Below are positions 27,978-39,451 of a DNA stretch of 64,000 nucleotides, one piece after another. How positions within the stretch are numbered: position 1 is the first letter of the stretch; each line of letters starts with the position of its first letter. Origin of the DNA: Kordiimonadaceae bacterium (GTDB lineage: Bacteria > Pseudomonadota > Alphaproteobacteria > Sphingomonadales > Emcibacteraceae). The notes under the pieces were generated by a model. That model was not told the DNA's origin. It searched no databases and saw only the letters and a list, made by a program, of their open reading frames with translations. Location: NCBI GenBank assembly GCA_024236295.1, contig JACKKT010000011.1, forward strand, positions 1-64,000. The letters run 5' to 3'. The translations under genes were made by a program, and so were the position numbers.

Positions 27978-28302
27978 TTTATTAAAAATGGCCTCTCCCT
28001 ATATAAAACTTTTACTTAATTTTTCAGCTTCTAACAAAGCTTAAAAATTTATGTTCATCGCATTATCTTTTTGTCTCCAATAAATTTGACAAAAAGCCAT
28101 TTTATCTGAAAAAACTATTGGCAATTTGTGTCGCTAACGGCTATTAACGGGACTAGGAAATTTGCCTTGTATGGGTTGTGATTGTGACAATCACAGGGTA
28201 TAAGGGATTGATAATTTTTAGGCTTGAAGATTAACAGACAGTATTTCAGGTCTTTATGGTGAGGACTGTCACAAATTTGCATATTGAAGGGTGGGGCACT
28301 AA
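27978..28302. other. Intergenic region between tRNA-Asp and the nuo operon
   Basis: 325 bases without a credible gene. Its last third holds the likely nuo promoter (28176-28204) with an embedded palindrome and a leader of about 90 bases. A lone TTGACA at 28086-28091 has no matching -10. TAACGG occurs twice about ten bases apart near 28133-28150, without clear meaning. Confidence 0.5.
28176..28204 (+). promoter_or_regulatory. Likely nuo operon promoter with an embedded 19-bp perfect palindrome
   Basis: TTGTGA (28176-28181), 17 bases, TATAAG (28199-28204). From 28177 to 28195 the sequence is TGTGATTGTGACAATCACA: nine-base arms around one central G, covering the -35 and most of the spacer. A one-base loop rules out a stable hairpin, so a dimeric DNA-binding protein is the natural reader. 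The position predicts repression. Part of the motif (TTGTGACA) recurs inverted at 28267-28274. Confidence 0.6.
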
Positions 28303-28668
28303 ATGAACGAACTGCTGCTCGAATATCTTCCGATTCTGATTTTCTTTATAATTGCTATTGTAATGGCGGCTGTATTTGTTTTGTTGCCAATTCTCGTTGT
28401 AAAACAAAAGCCTGATGCAGAAAAACTATCGGCATATGAATGTGGATTTGAAGCTTTTACAGACATGCGAAAACAGTTTGATGTAAGGTTTTATCTTGTT
28501 GCAATCCTATTTATTATTTTTGACTTGGAAGTTGCCTTTTTGTTTCCCTGGGCGGTTGCTTTAGGGAGTATTGGAATGTTAGGTTTCATTTCAATGATGA
28601 TATTTCTTGGTGTTCTTACCATTGGCTTTATATACGAATGGAGAAAAGGAGCTCTTGAATGGGAGTAG
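28303..28668 (+). CDS. nuoA: NADH-quinone oxidoreductase subunit A
   Basis: First gene of the 14-gene complex I operon. 121-aa membrane-arm subunit with three TM helices. It holds the conserved [12 protein letters not shown] loop with its Cys and acidic residues, and the [10 protein letters not shown] segment of the second helix. AAGGGTGGGG precedes the ATG. It overlaps nuoB by ten bases in another frame, so the two are translationally coupled. Confidence 0.96.
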   Translation: MNELLLEYLPILIFFIIAIVMAAVFVLLPILVVKQKPDAEKLSAYECGFEAFTDMRKQFDVRFYLVAILFIIFDLEVAFLFPWAVALGSIGMLGFISMMIFLGVLTIGFIYEWRKGALEWE

Positions 28669-29219
28669 AAAATAAAACCGACATGTCCGCCCAGGATTTG
28701 CAGGTGGAAATGGCATCGTTGGAACAGGATGCTTACTTTAAATCCATTCAGGATGACCTTGCAGATAAAGGTTTCGTTGTAACTTCACTCGAAGATATCA
28801 TTGCCTGGGCCCGTACCGGGTCATTATGGTGGATGACTTTCGGTCTGGCCTGCTGTGCTGTTGAAATGATGCATACATCTATGTCTCGCTATGATGTTGA
28901 ACGTTACGGATTTGCCCCGCGCGGTAGCCCCCGACACTCGGATGTGATGATCGTTGCCGGAACTCTGACCAATAAAATGGCCCCGGCAATGCGTAAAGTT
29001 TATGACCAGATGCCGGAACCACGTTATGTGATTTCGATGGGTTCCTGCGCTAATGGTGGTGGTTATTATCATTATTCATATTCCGTCGTTCGCGGTTGTG
29101 ACAGGATTGTTCCTGTCGATGTTTATGTTCCAGGCTGTCCGCCAACAGCGGAAGCGCTTCTTTACGGAATTCTTCAGCTGCAGAAGAAGATTCGCCGTAC
29201 AATAACTTTTGAGCGCTAG
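28659..29219 (+). CDS. nuoB: NADH-quinone oxidoreductase subunit B
   Basis: Peripheral subunit that carries Fe-S cluster N2, the last cluster before quinone. 186 aa. The ligands are visible as the tandem Cys in ACCAVEMM, the Cys in GSCANGGG and the Cys in VPGCPPT. The N-terminus extends about 20 residues before the conserved core; a second ATG at 28683 (MSAQDLQ) is a possible alternative start. It overlaps the end of nuoA; nuoC follows after 12 bases. Confidence 0.96.
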   Translation: MGVENKTDMSAQDLQVEMASLEQDAYFKSIQDDLADKGFVVTSLEDIIAWARTGSLWWMTFGLACCAVEMMHTSMSRYDVERYGFAPRGSPRHSDVMIVAGTLTNKMAPAMRKVYDQMPEPRYVISMGSCANGGGYYHYSYSVVRGCDRIVPVDVYVPGCPPTAEALLYGILQLQKKIRRTITFER

Positions 29220-29231
29220 GAGAATAGATAA

Positions 29232-29852
29232 ATGAGTTCTGAAGAAGCTTTAAAAGATCTGGGCGAACATATTATAAGTAAAAACGGCAGTAACGTAATT
29301 GATTTCAAAGTGGCATTGGGGGAATTGACTTTAAGAGCCAAGCGGGATCATATTGTTGATGTGCTTACATTTTTACGTGATGATGCCAATTGTAAATTTG
29401 TGCAGTTAACGGATGTTTGCGGTGTGGATTATCCGGAACGCGTGGAGCGTTTCGAGGTGGTTTATCATTTGCTTAGCCTCCACCATAATCAACGCATTCG
29501 CGTTAAAATAACAACCGATGAAGAAACGGTGGTTCCTTCTGTTTTTGGAGTGTTCCCGTCAGCTAACTGGTACGAACGTGAAACGTGGGATATGTACGGC
29601 ATTATGTTTGATGGTCATCCTGACCTTCGTCGACTACTTAGTGATTATGGTTTTCAGGGCCACCCGCTTCGTAAGGATTTTCCGCTTACCGGTTATGTTG
29701 AGGTGCGCTACTCCGAAGAAGAAAAACGCGTTGTTTATGAACCTGTGAAGCTGGCACAGGAATTCCGGACTTTTGATTTTATGAGCCCTTGGGAAGGTGC
29801 AAAATACATCCTTCCCGGTGATGAAAAGGCGGAAGAAGGAAAAAAAGGGTAA
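29232..29852 (+). CDS. nuoC: NADH-quinone oxidoreductase subunit C
   Basis: 206-aa 30-kDa-type subunit of the complex I Q-module. It holds the signature [20 protein letters not shown] followed by [21 protein letters not shown]. It is a separate gene rather than the nuoCD fusion of enterobacteria. AGGAGAA lies six bases before the ATG. nuoD starts three bases after the stop. Confidence 0.96.
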   Translation: MSSEEALKDLGEHIISKNGSNVIDFKVALGELTLRAKRDHIVDVLTFLRDDANCKFVQLTDVCGVDYPERVERFEVVYHLLSLHHNQRIRVKITTDEETVVPSVFGVFPSANWYERETWDMYGIMFDGHPDLRRLLSDYGFQGHPLRKDFPLTGYVEVRYSEEEKRVVYEPVKLAQEFRTFDFMSPWEGAKYILPGDEKAEEGKKG

Positions 29853-29855
29853 GTC

Positions 29856-31034
29856 ATGGCTGAAGTTGATATCAAGAACTTTAATGTAAACTTTGGTCCG
29901 CAGCATCCTGCGGCTCACGGTGTACTTCGGCTAATTCTTGAGCTTGATGGTGAGGTGGTCGAGCGGGCGGATCCGCATGTCGGGCTTCTGCATCGTGGAA
30001 CCGAGAAGCTGATTGAGCATAAAACATATCTGCAGGCGATTCCATATTTTGACCGTCTTGACTATGTTGCACCGATGAATCAGGAGCATGCCTTCTGTCT
30101 GGCGATTGAAAAACTGATGGGTCTTGAAGTGCCAAAAAGGGGGCAATATATCCGTGTATTGTTCAGCGAAATCGGCCGTATTCTCAATCATCTTATGAAT
30201 ATTTGCTCGCACGCGACCGATGTGGGCGCGCTTACACCAATGCTTTGGGGGTTTGAGCAGCGTGAGATTTTAATGGAATTTTATGAAGCGGTATGTGGGG
30301 CACGGCTTCACGCAAATTATTTCCGCCCCGGCGGTGTCCATCAGGATATGCCAGCTGGGCTTGATAAAAGAATACTTGAATTTTGTGACACATTCCCAAA
30401 AGTGCTAAGCGATATGGAAACGCTGGTGGTTGAAAACCGTATTTTCAAGCAGCGTAATGTGGATATTGGCAAAGTAACAGCGGAAGAGGCATTCGCGCTC
30501 GGCTTTACCGGTGCTATGGTGCGGGGATGTGATATTCCTTGGGACATCCGCCGTGCGGAACCCTACGAAGTTTATAACGAGCTGGATTTTGATGTAATCG
30601 TCGGCAAAAATGGCGACTGCTATGACCGTTATATTCTTCGTATTGAGGAAATGTATCAGTCGGTAAAAATTATGCGTCAATGCATTGAGAAAATGCCGGA
30701 GGGTCCTGTTGCTTCAATAGACCGCAAAGTAACGCCGCCACCACGTGCGGAAATAAAATCGTCGATGGAAGCATTAATCCATCACTTCAAATTATATACT
30801 GAAGGATTTAAGGTTCCTGAAGGTGAAGTCTATGCCGCTGTCGAGGCGCCAAAAGGCGAGTTTGGTGTTTATCTCGTATCAGATGGCACAAATAAACCGT
30901 ACCGTTGTCATATTCGCGCGCCCGGATACGCCCATTTGAGCGCTATGGGGCATGTTGCCAAAGGCTATATGCTTGCGGATATTCCGGCAATGATCGGTTC
31001 GTTTGATATTGTGTTCGGAGAAATTGACCGATGA
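29856..31034 (+). CDS. nuoD: NADH-quinone oxidoreductase subunit D
   Basis: 392-aa 49-kDa-type subunit that lines the quinone-binding cavity with NuoB. Conserved segments are [15 protein letters not shown] (containing the quinone-site His), [13 protein letters not shown] and the C-terminal [14 protein letters not shown]. It was derived from the hydrogenase large subunit and has lost the metal-binding cysteines, as expected. Its end overlaps the nuoE start by four bases (ATGA). Confidence 0.97.
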   Translation: MAEVDIKNFNVNFGPQHPAAHGVLRLILELDGEVVERADPHVGLLHRGTEKLIEHKTYLQAIPYFDRLDYVAPMNQEHAFCLAIEKLMGLEVPKRGQYIRVLFSEIGRILNHLMNICSHATDVGALTPMLWGFEQREILMEFYEAVCGARLHANYFRPGGVHQDMPAGLDKRILEFCDTFPKVLSDMETLVVENRIFKQRNVDIGKVTAEEAFALGFTGAMVRGCDIPWDIRRAEPYEVYNELDFDVIVGKNGDCYDRYILRIEEMYQSVKIMRQCIEKMPEGPVASIDRKVTPPPRAEIKSSMEALIHHFKLYTEGFKVPEGEVYAAVEAPKGEFGVYLVSDGTNKPYRCHIRAPGYAHLSAMGHVAKGYMLADIPAMIGSFDIVFGEIDR

Positions 31035-31654
31035 GTGTGAAAGTCAAAAATGCTGAAAAGTTTGAGTTTACGCCTGAAAATCTGGAATGGACGAAAACGC
31101 AGTTGGCAAAATATCCTGAAAACCGCAAAGAAAGCTGTGTAATGCCGTTTTTGCACCGTGCGCAGGAGCAAAATAATGGTTGGGTCAGTGTTCCTGTAAT
31201 GGAATATATAGCTGATTTTCTTGATATGCCTTATATCCGGGTGCATGAAGTCGCCAGTTTTTACAGTATGTATAACCTTAAACCGGTTGGCAAACATGTA
31301 ATTGAAGTCTGTACAACAACGCCATGCTGGCTTCGTGGTTCGGATGATGTGGTCAAAGCCTGTAAGGATGAGCTCGGGATTGGTTTCGGGGAAACGACCG
31401 AAGATGGTGAATATACACTTCTTGAAGTGGAATGTGCAGGGGCCTGCGTTAATGCACCGGTAATTGCCTATAAAGAAGAATATTATGAAGATTTGGATGA
31501 GGATAGCACCCGCAAATTTATCCGTGATTTAAAAGCCGGCGTTGCGGTTAAGCCGGGACCACAGAATGGTCGCTTCAAATCCTGCCCGTTTGGCGGACCG
31601 ACAACACTTAAAGATATGGCACCAAAAGGTGCAACCTTCGGGGGAGATGAATAA
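31031..31654 (+). CDS. nuoE: NADH-quinone oxidoreductase subunit E
   Basis: 207-aa 24-kDa-type subunit of the NADH-oxidising module with [2Fe-2S] cluster N1a. The ligands are seen as CTTTPC and CAGAC about 35-40 residues apart. A C-terminal extension of about 40 residues ([20 protein letters not shown] onward) is usual in alphaproteobacteria. Four-base overlap with nuoD and one-base overlap with nuoF (TAATG). Confidence 0.96.
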   Translation: MSVKVKNAEKFEFTPENLEWTKTQLAKYPENRKESCVMPFLHRAQEQNNGWVSVPVMEYIADFLDMPYIRVHEVASFYSMYNLKPVGKHVIEVCTTTPCWLRGSDDVVKACKDELGIGFGETTEDGEYTLLEVECAGACVNAPVIAYKEEYYEDLDEDSTRKFIRDLKAGVAVKPGPQNGRFKSCPFGGPTTLKDMAPKGATFGGDE

Positions 31655-32937
31655 TGTTAGCTGATAAAGATCGCATCTTCACCAATCTCTATGGATTTGA
31701 AAGCCCGTTCCTCAAAGCGGCTAAAAAGCGTGGTGACTGGGACGGTACAAAAAAAATTCTGGCCCGTGACCAGGATAGTATCATAAATGAAATGAAGGAA
31801 AGCGGCCTGCGCGGTCGTGGAGGTGCCGGTTTCCCAACTGGCCTTAAATGGTCATTTATGCCAAAAGAATCAGATGGCCGCCCAAGTTATCTTGTGGTGA
31901 ATGCTGATGAAGGGGAGCCGGGCACCTGTAAAGACCGTGAAATCATGCGTCATGACCCGCATAAGCTGATTGAGGGCTGCCTGATTGCCGGATATGCCAT
32001 GCGTGCTGTTGCGGCTTATATTTATATTCGCGGTGAATTTGTTCATGAGGCAAAGGTGCTTGAACAGGCAATTGAAGAAGCCCGTGAAGCAGGCCTTATT
32101 GGTAAGAATGCCTGCGGCAGCGGATATGATTTTGATGTGTTCGTTCACCGTGGGGCTGGTGCTTATATTTGTGGCGAAGAAACCGCCCTGATCGAAAGTC
32201 TGGAAGGTAAAAAAGGTCAGCCGCGTCTTAAGCCTCCGTTTCCGGCTAATGTTGGTGTGTTTGGATGCCCGACCACAGTGAATAACGTTGAATCCATTGC
32301 TGTGGTGCCGGAAATCCTGCGCCGTGGCGGTTCGTGGTTTGCAGGGATTGGCCGCGAAAATAATACCGGAACAAAACTTTTCTGTATTTCCGGCCATGTC
32401 AATAAACCCTGTAATGTTGAAGAGGAAATGGGAATTCCGCTTAAAGAACTTATTGAAAAACATGCCGGCGGCATTCGCGGTGGTTGGGATAATCTGCTTG
32501 CTGTCATTCCCGGCGGTTCATCGGTTCATATGATACCGAAATCTGTATGCGATACAGTGTTGATGGATTTTGACAGCCTTCGTGCCGAAGGTACCGGTCT
32601 TGGTACTGCTGCGGTAATTGTGATGGATAAATCAACTGATCTGCTTCGGGCGATCACAAGGTTATCAGCCTTTTATAAGCATGAAAGCTGCGGTCAGTGT
32701 ACGCCCTGCCGTGAAGGTACGGGCTGGATGTGGCGTGTGATGGAGCGTCTTTGTTCCGGTGAAGCGGAAATTGAAGAAATTGATACACTGCTGGAAGTCA
32801 CCAAGCAAATCGAAGGCCATACGATTTGCGCACTTGGCGACGCAGCGGCTTGGCCAATTCAGGGGCTACTGCGCCATTTCAGACCCGAAGTGGAACACAG
32901 AATTCTTGAATATAAAAAAACGCATAACGCAGCGTAG
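31654..32937 (+). CDS. nuoF: NADH-quinone oxidoreductase subunit F
   Basis: 427-aa 51-kDa-type subunit that binds NADH, FMN and [4Fe-4S] cluster N3. Glycine-rich [15 protein letters not shown] (NADH) and [14 protein letters not shown] (FMN) are intact, and the cluster motif [13 protein letters not shown] plus a later Cys (TICALGD) gives four ligands. The ATG shares its A with the end of the nuoE stop. nuoG follows after 12 bases. Confidence 0.97.
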   Translation: MLADKDRIFTNLYGFESPFLKAAKKRGDWDGTKKILARDQDSIINEMKESGLRGRGGAGFPTGLKWSFMPKESDGRPSYLVVNADEGEPGTCKDREIMRHDPHKLIEGCLIAGYAMRAVAAYIYIRGEFVHEAKVLEQAIEEAREAGLIGKNACGSGYDFDVFVHRGAGAYICGEETALIESLEGKKGQPRLKPPFPANVGVFGCPTTVNNVESIAVVPEILRRGGSWFAGIGRENNTGTKLFCISGHVNKPCNVEEEMGIPLKELIEKHAGGIRGGWDNLLAVIPGGSSVHMIPKSVCDTVLMDFDSLRAEGTGLGTAAVIVMDKSTDLLRAITRLSAFYKHESCGQCTPCREGTGWMWRVMERLCSGEAEIEEIDTLLEVTKQIEGHTICALGDAAAWPIQGLLRHFRPEVEHRILEYKKTHNAA

Positions 32938-32949
32938 GAGAATTAAAAT

Positions 32950-35010
32950 ATGCCAACGCTAACGATAGATGGAATTGAAGTAGAAGTGGAAAACGGGACA
33001 ACAGTCCTGCAGGCGGCTGAACAGGTCGGCATAGAAATTCCACGCTTTTGTTACCATGAACGCCTTTCAATCGCCGGCAACTGCCGAATGTGCCTGGTAG
33101 AGGTCACCCCCGGGCCGCCAAAACCGGCGGCATCCTGTGCGCTTCCGGCCGGGGAGGGGATGGTCGTTAAAACCAATAGTCAGAAGGTTCGTAAATTCCG
33201 TGAAGGTGTGATGGAATTTCTTCTAATTAATCATCCGCTTGATTGCCCGGTATGTGACCAGGGCGGGGAATGTGACCTTCAGGATCAGTCGATGGCTTAT
33301 GGGGTTGGTGACAGTCGCTATAAGGAAAAACGCCGGCTGGTCAAAGAAAAATATATGGGGCCGCTGATCCGGACAATTATGACACGCTGTATTCATTGTA
33401 CGCGCTGTGTCCGTTTTGCTGATGAAGTTGCTGGTGTTCCGTCCCTTGGCGCCATTGGCCGTGGTGAAAATATGCAGATCACCACCTATCAGGAGCAGGC
33501 ATTCCAGTCCGAGCTTTCCGGTAATGTTGTTGATCTTTGTCCGGTTGGGGCACTGACATCCAAACCATACACCTTTAAGGCGCGTCCTTGGGAGCTGACA
33601 AATACGGAAACCATTGATGTTCATGACGCACTAGGCTCAAACATCCGCATTGATAGCCGTGGCCGTGCGGTCATGCGCGCTCTTCCAAGAATTCATGAAG
33701 AAGTGAACGAGGAATGGATTTCTGATAAAACCCGTCATGCGGTTGATGGACTTGCCAAAAACAGGCTGGACCGACCTTATGTTAAAAAAGGCGGCAAATT
33801 ACAGCCTGTAAGCTGGAAAGAAGCCTTTGATATCATTGCTAAAAAACTAAAAGGACTAAGCGGGGATCAGATTGCCGGTCTTGTCGGCGATCTTTGTGAT
33901 GCTGAAAGCATGTACGCTTTCAAGGCGCTCATGAGCTCTCTTGGGGCAAGTGTTGAATGCCGTCAGGATGGATCAAAAGTCGGTGCAAAGCACCGTGTCG
34001 GATATCTGTTTAACAGTGGCGTAACAGGTATTGATGAGGCGGACGCCTGCCTGATTATCGGATCGAACCCCAGAAAAGAAAGCCCCGTGCTCAATGCAAG
34101 ACTGCGTCAGCGCTGGTTAAGCAGAAAATGTAAAGTGGCAAATGTAGGCCCTGATGTTGACTTAAGCTATAAAGTTGAGCAGCTTGGTGATAGTGCTGCC
34201 ATATTAAAAGATATCCTGGACGGTAAGAATGATTTTGCCAAAGTTTTGAAATCAGCTGAAAAACCAATGCTTATTTTGGGTCAAGGCGCGCTCAACCGTG
34301 ACGATAGTCCGGCAATTATTAATCTGGCCCATGATATTGCTGAAAAATATGGTCTGATTAAAGATGACTGGAACGGCTTTAATGTCCTTCATACAGCCGC
34401 CAGCCGTGTTGCTGCCCTTGATATGGGGCTGATCAGGGACGGTGGTGTTAAAGCGATCCTAGAGGGTGCTGAAAAGGGTGATATCAAAGTCGTCTATAAT
34501 CTTGGCGCGGATGAGCTGGATACTACAAAGCTTAAAAAAGCATTTGTCATTTATCAGGGCAGTCATGGTGACGAAGGTGTCAGACATGCTGATGTCATAC
34601 TTCCGGGTGTCGCTTACACAGAAAAACCAGGCACCTATATCAATACCGAAGGCCGTGTTCAGAGGGCATTGCGCGCGGTGTTCGGTCCCGGTGAAGCCAG
34701 AGAGGACTGGACTATATTCAGGGCTTTATCAGAAGTTCTTGGTAAAACGCTGAATTTTGATGATATTGCAGCGTTACGCCAGGTTATGGAAAAAGATTAT
34801 CCGCATTTTGGCGTGATTGATGAAAAGCCGGATGAAGAGTGGGCAGATTTCGGTGTTTCCGGAAAGCTTTCCAAAGACGGCTTTACCTTACCGATTACAG
34901 ATTTTTACGGAACAAACCCGATTGCCCGGGCTTCCGAGACAATGGCTGAATGTCGTGCTGTTATGAACGGTGCAAACCATACAGAAGGAGCAACAGGAAC
35001 CAATGGGTAA
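32950..35010 (+). CDS. nuoG: NADH-quinone oxidoreductase subunit G
   Basis: 686-aa 75-kDa-type subunit that carries the chain of Fe-S clusters between FMN and the Q-module. The N-terminus has the [2Fe-2S] ligands ([15 protein letters not shown], then a later Cys), the His/Cys motif [18 protein letters not shown], and the [4Fe-4S] motif [10 protein letters not shown]. The remainder is a molybdopterin-oxidoreductase-like domain that has lost cofactor binding. AGGAGAA lies nine bases before the ATG. It ends overlapping the nuoH start by eight bases. Confidence 0.97.
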   Translation: MPTLTIDGIEVEVENGTTVLQAAEQVGIEIPRFCYHERLSIAGNCRMCLVEVTPGPPKPAASCALPAGEGMVVKTNSQKVRKFREGVMEFLLINHPLDCPVCDQGGECDLQDQSMAYGVGDSRYKEKRRLVKEKYMGPLIRTIMTRCIHCTRCVRFADEVAGVPSLGAIGRGENMQITTYQEQAFQSELSGNVVDLCPVGALTSKPYTFKARPWELTNTETIDVHDALGSNIRIDSRGRAVMRALPRIHEEVNEEWISDKTRHAVDGLAKNRLDRPYVKKGGKLQPVSWKEAFDIIAKKLKGLSGDQIAGLVGDLCDAESMYAFKALMSSLGASVECRQDGSKVGAKHRVGYLFNSGVTGIDEADACLIIGSNPRKESPVLNARLRQRWLSRKCKVANVGPDVDLSYKVEQLGDSAAILKDILDGKNDFAKVLKSAEKPMLILGQGALNRDDSPAIINLAHDIAEKYGLIKDDWNGFNVLHTAASRVAALDMGLIRDGGVKAILEGAEKGDIKVVYNLGADELDTTKLKKAFVIYQGSHGDEGVRHADVILPGVAYTEKPGTYINTEGRVQRALRAVFGPGEAREDWTIFRALSEVLGKTLNFDDIAALRQVMEKDYPHFGVIDEKPDEEWADFGVSGKLSKDGFTLPITDFYGTNPIARASETMAECRAVMNGANHTEGATGTNG

Positions 35011-36067
35011 GTATCTTGACATATTCGTCGGCTGGTTTGGCTACAGGCTTGAAGACTGGGCGTTCATAACTTTCGGGACGATTGCCAATATCCTTGTTGT
35101 GGCTCTTCCTGTACTTCTTGCGGTGGCCATGATTGTCTGGGTTGATCGTAAGGTTTGGGCCGCTATTCAGATCCGTAAAGGACCGAATATTGTGGGCCCG
35201 TTCGGCCTGCTGCAATCTTTTGCGGACGGTCTTAAGGTATTTTTAAAAGAAACCATTATTCCGGCGGGCGCCAATAAATTTCTGTTTCTGCTGGCGCCAG
35301 CACTCAGCCTGATTTTCGGTCTTGTTGGCTGGGCGGTTATCCCGTTTGGGGAAGGGCTGGTGATTTCAGACCTGAATGTCGGAATTCTTTATCTTTTTGC
35401 GGTGTCGTCGCTGGCTGTATACGGCATTATCATTGCCGGCTGGGCGTCAAATTCACGTTATGCTTTCCTTGGCGCGATGCGAAGTGCCGCACAAATGGTT
35501 TCCTATGAAGTTTCTATCGGCTTTGTGCTTGTGACAGTGTTAATGTGTGTTGGATCCCTTAACCTGACTGACGTTGTAATGGCACAAAAAGGCGTAGGGT
35601 TTGGTATTTTTAACGGCTATTTCTTTACCGGCCTGCTTCCGATGTTCTTCATTTTCTTTATTTCAGCATTGGCAGAAACCAACCGGACACCCTTTGACCT
35701 TCCTGAAGCGGAGGAAGAAATTGTTGCTGGATTTCAGATCGAATATTCTTCGATGTCCATGGCGCTTTTCTATCTTGGTGAATATGCAAATATTATCCTG
35801 ATGTGCGGCATGATGAGCATCCTGTTTTTCGGTGGCTGGCTACCGATTTTTGATTGGGGTCCATTATATGCCATTCCGGGGATCTTATGGCTGTTCATAA
35901 AAATGTTTTTCTTCTTTTTTTGTTTCGCATGGATCAAGGCATCGGTTCCAAGATACCGTTACGATCAGCTTATGCGTCTGGGTTGGAAAGTGTTTTTGCC
36001 AGTTTCCCTTGTATGGGTCATTTTAACATCTGGCTATCTTGTCTTTTTTGGCAGATTTGCGAGTTAG
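35003..36067 (+). CDS. nuoH: NADH-quinone oxidoreductase subunit H
   Basis: 354-aa membrane subunit that forms the lower part of the quinone chamber. The ATG at 35003 ([13 protein letters not shown]) was chosen over the ATG at 34970 because GGA lies six bases upstream and family members begin here. It contains the hallmark [20 protein letters not shown] and the loop [20 protein letters not shown] with quinone-site acidic residues. About eight TM helices. It overlaps the nuoG end. Confidence 0.96.
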   Translation: MGKYLDIFVGWFGYRLEDWAFITFGTIANILVVALPVLLAVAMIVWVDRKVWAAIQIRKGPNIVGPFGLLQSFADGLKVFLKETIIPAGANKFLFLLAPALSLIFGLVGWAVIPFGEGLVISDLNVGILYLFAVSSLAVYGIIIAGWASNSRYAFLGAMRSAAQMVSYEVSIGFVLVTVLMCVGSLNLTDVVMAQKGVGFGIFNGYFFTGLLPMFFIFFISALAETNRTPFDLPEAEEEIVAGFQIEYSSMSMALFYLGEYANIILMCGMMSILFFGGWLPIFDWGPLYAIPGILWLFIKMFFFFFCFAWIKASVPRYRYDQLMRLGWKVFLPVSLVWVILTSGYLVFFGRFAS

Positions 36068-36078
36068 GAGCTTAATTT

Positions 36079-36567
36079 ATGGCATTTTTAGATCACGCAG
36101 CAAGAACCATTTTTCTGACGGAGTTCGCGAAAGGTATGGCAATGACGCTGAAATATTTTTTCAGCAAAAAAGTTACCTTGAATTATCCGCATGAAAAAGG
36201 TCCGCTAAGTCCAAGATTCAGGGGTGAACATGCATTGCGCCGCTATGAAAATGGCGAAGAACGCTGCATTGCCTGTAAATTATGTGAAGCGATCTGTCCT
36301 GCTCAGGCTATTACTATTGAAGCAGATATCAGAGAAGACGGATCACGCCGTACGACAAGGTACGATATTGATATGACCAAATGCATTTATTGCGGGTTCT
36401 GTCAGGAAGCCTGTCCGGTGGAAGCGATTGTTGAGGGACCGAATTTTGAATATAGCACCGAAACAAGGGAAGAGCTTCTTTATGATAAAGAAAAACTTCT
36501 TGATAACGGGGATCGATGGGAACGTCAGCTCGCCCTTAATATTGAGCTGGATGCGCCATATCGGTAA
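36079..36567 (+). CDS. nuoI: NADH-quinone oxidoreductase subunit I
   Basis: 162-aa ferredoxin-like subunit with two [4Fe-4S] clusters (N6a/N6b). The two motifs are [16 protein letters not shown] and [16 protein letters not shown]. The N-terminal amphipathic helices anchor it at the membrane surface. AGGAG lies eight bases before the ATG. nuoJ follows after 12 bases. Confidence 0.97.
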   Translation: MAFLDHAARTIFLTEFAKGMAMTLKYFFSKKVTLNYPHEKGPLSPRFRGEHALRRYENGEERCIACKLCEAICPAQAITIEADIREDGSRRTTRYDIDMTKCIYCGFCQEACPVEAIVEGPNFEYSTETREELLYDKEKLLDNGDRWERQLALNIELDAPYR

Positions 36568-36579
36568 AGGGAAAATAAA

Positions 36580-37191
36580 ATGATAGTAGCGATCTGTTTT
36601 TATATCTTTGCAGCGGTCCTGGTCGGATCGGCGGTGATGGTGGTTTTCAGTAAAAACCCCGTCCATTCTGTCCTTTTCCTTATCCTGGCATTTTTTAATG
36701 CTGCGGGACTTTTTGTGCTACTCGGAGCCGAATTTGTGGCGATGATACTTGTCATTGTCTATGTTGGCGCGGTTGCGGTAATGTTCCTGTTCGTTGTGAT
36801 GATGCTTGATATTAATTTTACCGAACTTCGTAAGGGGGTTCAGGAATATCTGCCAATCGGTCTTCTGATCGGGTTTATCCTGCTGGCCGAAATGGCGGCT
36901 ATCGCCAGTGGCTGGAGCATGTCAGACGATATTGCAACAACGATTACATCGGCAACACCTCCGGCAAGTGAAGTGACCAACACAGACGCAATCGGCCGGG
37001 TTTTATATACTGATTATATATTCCTGTTTCAGGTTGCCGGGCTGATCCTGCTGGTGGCGATGATCGGTGCGATTGTGTTGACACACAGAAATCGTCCGGG
37101 TGTTAAGAAACAGGATATCGGCAAACAGGTTCGCCGTCGCCGTCATGAGGCCTATGAGGCCGTCAAGGTAAAACCAGGTGAAGGAATATAA
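36580..37191 (+). CDS. nuoJ: NADH-quinone oxidoreductase subunit J
   Basis: 203-aa hydrophobic membrane-arm subunit with five TM helices. It contains the conserved LLGAEFVAMILVIVYVGAVA stretch of helix 3, whose pi-bulge is important for coupling. The last 30 residues are basic and cytoplasmic. AAAGGG precedes the start. nuoK follows after eight bases. Confidence 0.95.
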   Translation: MIVAICFYIFAAVLVGSAVMVVFSKNPVHSVLFLILAFFNAAGLFVLLGAEFVAMILVIVYVGAVAVMFLFVVMMLDINFTELRKGVQEYLPIGLLIGFILLAEMAAIASGWSMSDDIATTITSATPPASEVTNTDAIGRVLYTDYIFLFQVAGLILLVAMIGAIVLTHRNRPGVKKQDIGKQVRRRRHEAYEAVKVKPGEGI

Positions 37192-37199
37192 GGGGATAG

Positions 37200-37511
37200 A
37201 TGATGGAAATTGGAATCGAACATTACCTAACCGTTGCAGCCATGCTCTTTACGCTGGGTGTTTTTGGTATATTCCTGAATAGAAAGAATGTGATTATCAT
37301 TCTGCTTTCTGTGGAGCTTATCCTGCTTTCGGTAAATATAAATCTGGTGGCTTTTTCATCCTATATGGGTGATCTGGTCGGTCAGGTCTTTACCATGTTG
37401 ATTTTAACCGTTGCAGCCGCCGAGGCCTCGATCGGACTTGCCATACTCGTGGTTTATTTCCGTAATCGGGGATCGATTGCGGTTGAAGACATTCATCTGA
37501 TGAAGGGATAA
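37200..37511 (+). CDS. nuoK: NADH-quinone oxidoreductase subunit K
   Basis: 103-aa membrane subunit with three TM helices. Family segments are [20 protein letters not shown] and [19 protein letters not shown], the latter with the conserved membrane Glu, and [20 protein letters not shown] with the second Glu. Two consecutive ATG codons (37200 and 37203) are possible starts behind AGGGGA. It forms part of the antiporter-like proton path with NuoN, M and L. Confidence 0.95.
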   Translation: MMEIGIEHYLTVAAMLFTLGVFGIFLNRKNVIIILLSVELILLSVNINLVAFSSYMGDLVGQVFTMLILTVAAAEASIGLAILVVYFRNRGSIAVEDIHLMKG

Positions 37512-37518
37512 TAATAAT

Positions 37519-39450
37519 ATGTATCAGGCTATTGTCTTCCTACCGCTTATTGCTGCGATCATTGCCGGATTATTTGGTAACCGGATTGGGGATCGTGGTT
37601 CACAAATAATAACGTGCGGTGCGCTGATCATATCTGCACTTTTGTCATGGGTGGCATTCTTCAGTGTCGCTCTTGCCCACGGTGACCATGCGGAACATGT
37701 GCAGGTTCTAAGCTGGATTGTGTCCGGTGATTTTAATATCAACTGGGCCTTTAAAATTGATACGCTGACGGCAGTTATGCTGGTGGTTGTCAATACGGTG
37801 TCCTGTCTCGTGCATATATATAGTATTGGCTATATGAGCCACGATCCGCACATTCCGCGCTTTATGGCTTATTTGTCACTCTTTACATTTGCCATGCTGA
37901 TGCTGGTAACATCCGACAATTTTGTTCAGATGTTCTTCGGCTGGGAAGGGGTTGGCCTTGCTTCATATCTTCTGATCGGGTTCTGGTATAAAAAGCCTAG
38001 CGCCTGTGCCGCGGCAATTAAAGCTTTTGTGGTCAACCGTGTTGGTGACTTTGGTTTTGCTCTTGGGATATTTGCCATTTTCATGACATTTGGCAGTGCC
38101 GATTTTGCGGTCGTCTTTTCCGATGTTGCGTCCTATACTGATAAATCAATTCATTTTCTGGGTATGGATCTCGATCTGCTGACAACGATCTGTATTCTTC
38201 TGTTTGTTGGTGCCATGGGTAAATCGGCACAGCTCGGCCTCCATACCTGGTTGCCTGACGCGATGGAGGGCCCGACACCGGTGTCTGCCCTGATCCATGC
38301 CGCGACCATGGTGACCGCCGGGGTCTTTATGGTTGCCCGTTGTTCACCGCTGTTTGAGTATGCACCGGGTGCTCTTGAATTTGTCTGTATTATTGGTGCA
38401 TCAACCGCATTCTTTGCGGCGACCGTCGGTATGTCACAATTTGATATAAAGCGGGTTATTGCCTATTCCACCTGTTCACAGCTTGGTTATATGTTCTTTG
38501 CGCTTGGTGTCGGGGCTTATGGCGCGGCGATTTTCCATCTGTTTACTCACGCTTTCTTCAAAGCGCTATTATTCCTTGGGTCCGGTTCGGTGATCCATGC
38601 CAGCTCGGATGAGCAGGATATGCGCAATATGGGCGGGCTGCGAACAAAAATACCTGTGACATTCTGGATGATGACAATCGGGACATTGGCGCTTACCGGC
38701 TTTCCGTTTTTCGCAGGATATTATTCAAAAGATATGATTATTGAATCGGCCTTTGCCGCCGGAACCGGGGTTGGTCAGTATGCATTCGGGCTTGGCGTCG
38801 TTGCAGCGCTTATGACCTCTTTCTATTCATGGCGGCTTGTGTTTATGACATTCTTTGGCGAAAGCCGTGCCAGCAAACATGTGCAGGATCATGTCCATGA
38901 AAGCCCACAGGTTATGCTGATTCCGCTTTATATTCTGGCTGCCGGCGCTCTCTTTGCCGGGTATATATTCCATAATTATTTTGTTGGTGAACATTATGAG
39001 GAATTCTGGGGCAGCGCCCTGTTCCTTGCCGGTGAAAATGTCATGGAAGAAGCCCACCATGTGCCGACCTGGGTGGTCATTTCCCCATTCATTGCCATGG
39101 TTATTGGTTTGGCTACTGCCTGGTATTTTTATATCAAACAGCCTGATATGCCGGGCAAATTTGTTAAAACCTTCCGCTTTGCGCATGCGCTCAGCTATAA
39201 CAAATGGTATTTTGACGAGCTCTATGACATTCTTTTTGTCCGTAGTGCGATGAAACTGGGTATGATCTTCTGGAAACGCGGTGACGAGGATACCATTGAT
39301 CGCTTTGGTCCTGATGGCGTATCTGCGCTTGTTGTCCGGGTTGCGGATAAATTTAAACAATTGCAGACAGGCTATTTATATCATTACGCGTTTGCAATGC
39401 TGATCGGGCTTTCGGCCTTTGTCAGCTGGTTTGTGTTGGGAGGGCAGTAA
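37519..39450 (+). CDS. nuoL: NADH-quinone oxidoreductase subunit L
   Basis: 643-aa distal proton-pumping subunit of the Mrp-antiporter type. Conserved elements include [19 protein letters not shown], the [20 protein letters not shown] stretch with the key Lys, and [18 protein letters not shown]. The long C-terminal lateral helix and final TM fall within about 530-643. nuoM starts one base after the stop. Confidence 0.97.
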   Translation: MYQAIVFLPLIAAIIAGLFGNRIGDRGSQIITCGALIISALLSWVAFFSVALAHGDHAEHVQVLSWIVSGDFNINWAFKIDTLTAVMLVVVNTVSCLVHIYSIGYMSHDPHIPRFMAYLSLFTFAMLMLVTSDNFVQMFFGWEGVGLASYLLIGFWYKKPSACAAAIKAFVVNRVGDFGFALGIFAIFMTFGSADFAVVFSDVASYTDKSIHFLGMDLDLLTTICILLFVGAMGKSAQLGLHTWLPDAMEGPTPVSALIHAATMVTAGVFMVARCSPLFEYAPGALEFVCIIGASTAFFAATVGMSQFDIKRVIAYSTCSQLGYMFFALGVGAYGAAIFHLFTHAFFKALLFLGSGSVIHASSDEQDMRNMGGLRTKIPVTFWMMTIGTLALTGFPFFAGYYSKDMIIESAFAAGTGVGQYAFGLGVVAALMTSFYSWRLVFMTFFGESRASKHVQDHVHESPQVMLIPLYILAAGALFAGYIFHNYFVGEHYEEFWGSALFLAGENVMEEAHHVPTWVVISPFIAMVIGLATAWYFYIKQPDMPGKFVKTFRFAHALSYNKWYFDELYDILFVRSAMKLGMIFWKRGDEDTIDRFGPDGVSALVVRVADKFKQLQTGYLYHYAFAMLIGLSAFVSWFVLGGQ

Positions 39451-39451
39451 A

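Noticed and set aside
28086..28091. TTGACA as a nuo promoter -35
   Set aside because: No acceptable -10 at 16-18 bases; the TTGTGA/TATAAG pair closer to nuoA is better.
31870..32463. 197-codon minus-strand open frame inside nuoF
   Set aside because: Antisense to the conserved FMN/NADH region of nuoF, no ribosome-binding site, no recognisable protein features.
38827..39360. 177-codon minus-strand open frame inside nuoL
   Set aside because: Shadow of the nuoL coding frame; composition and position give no support.
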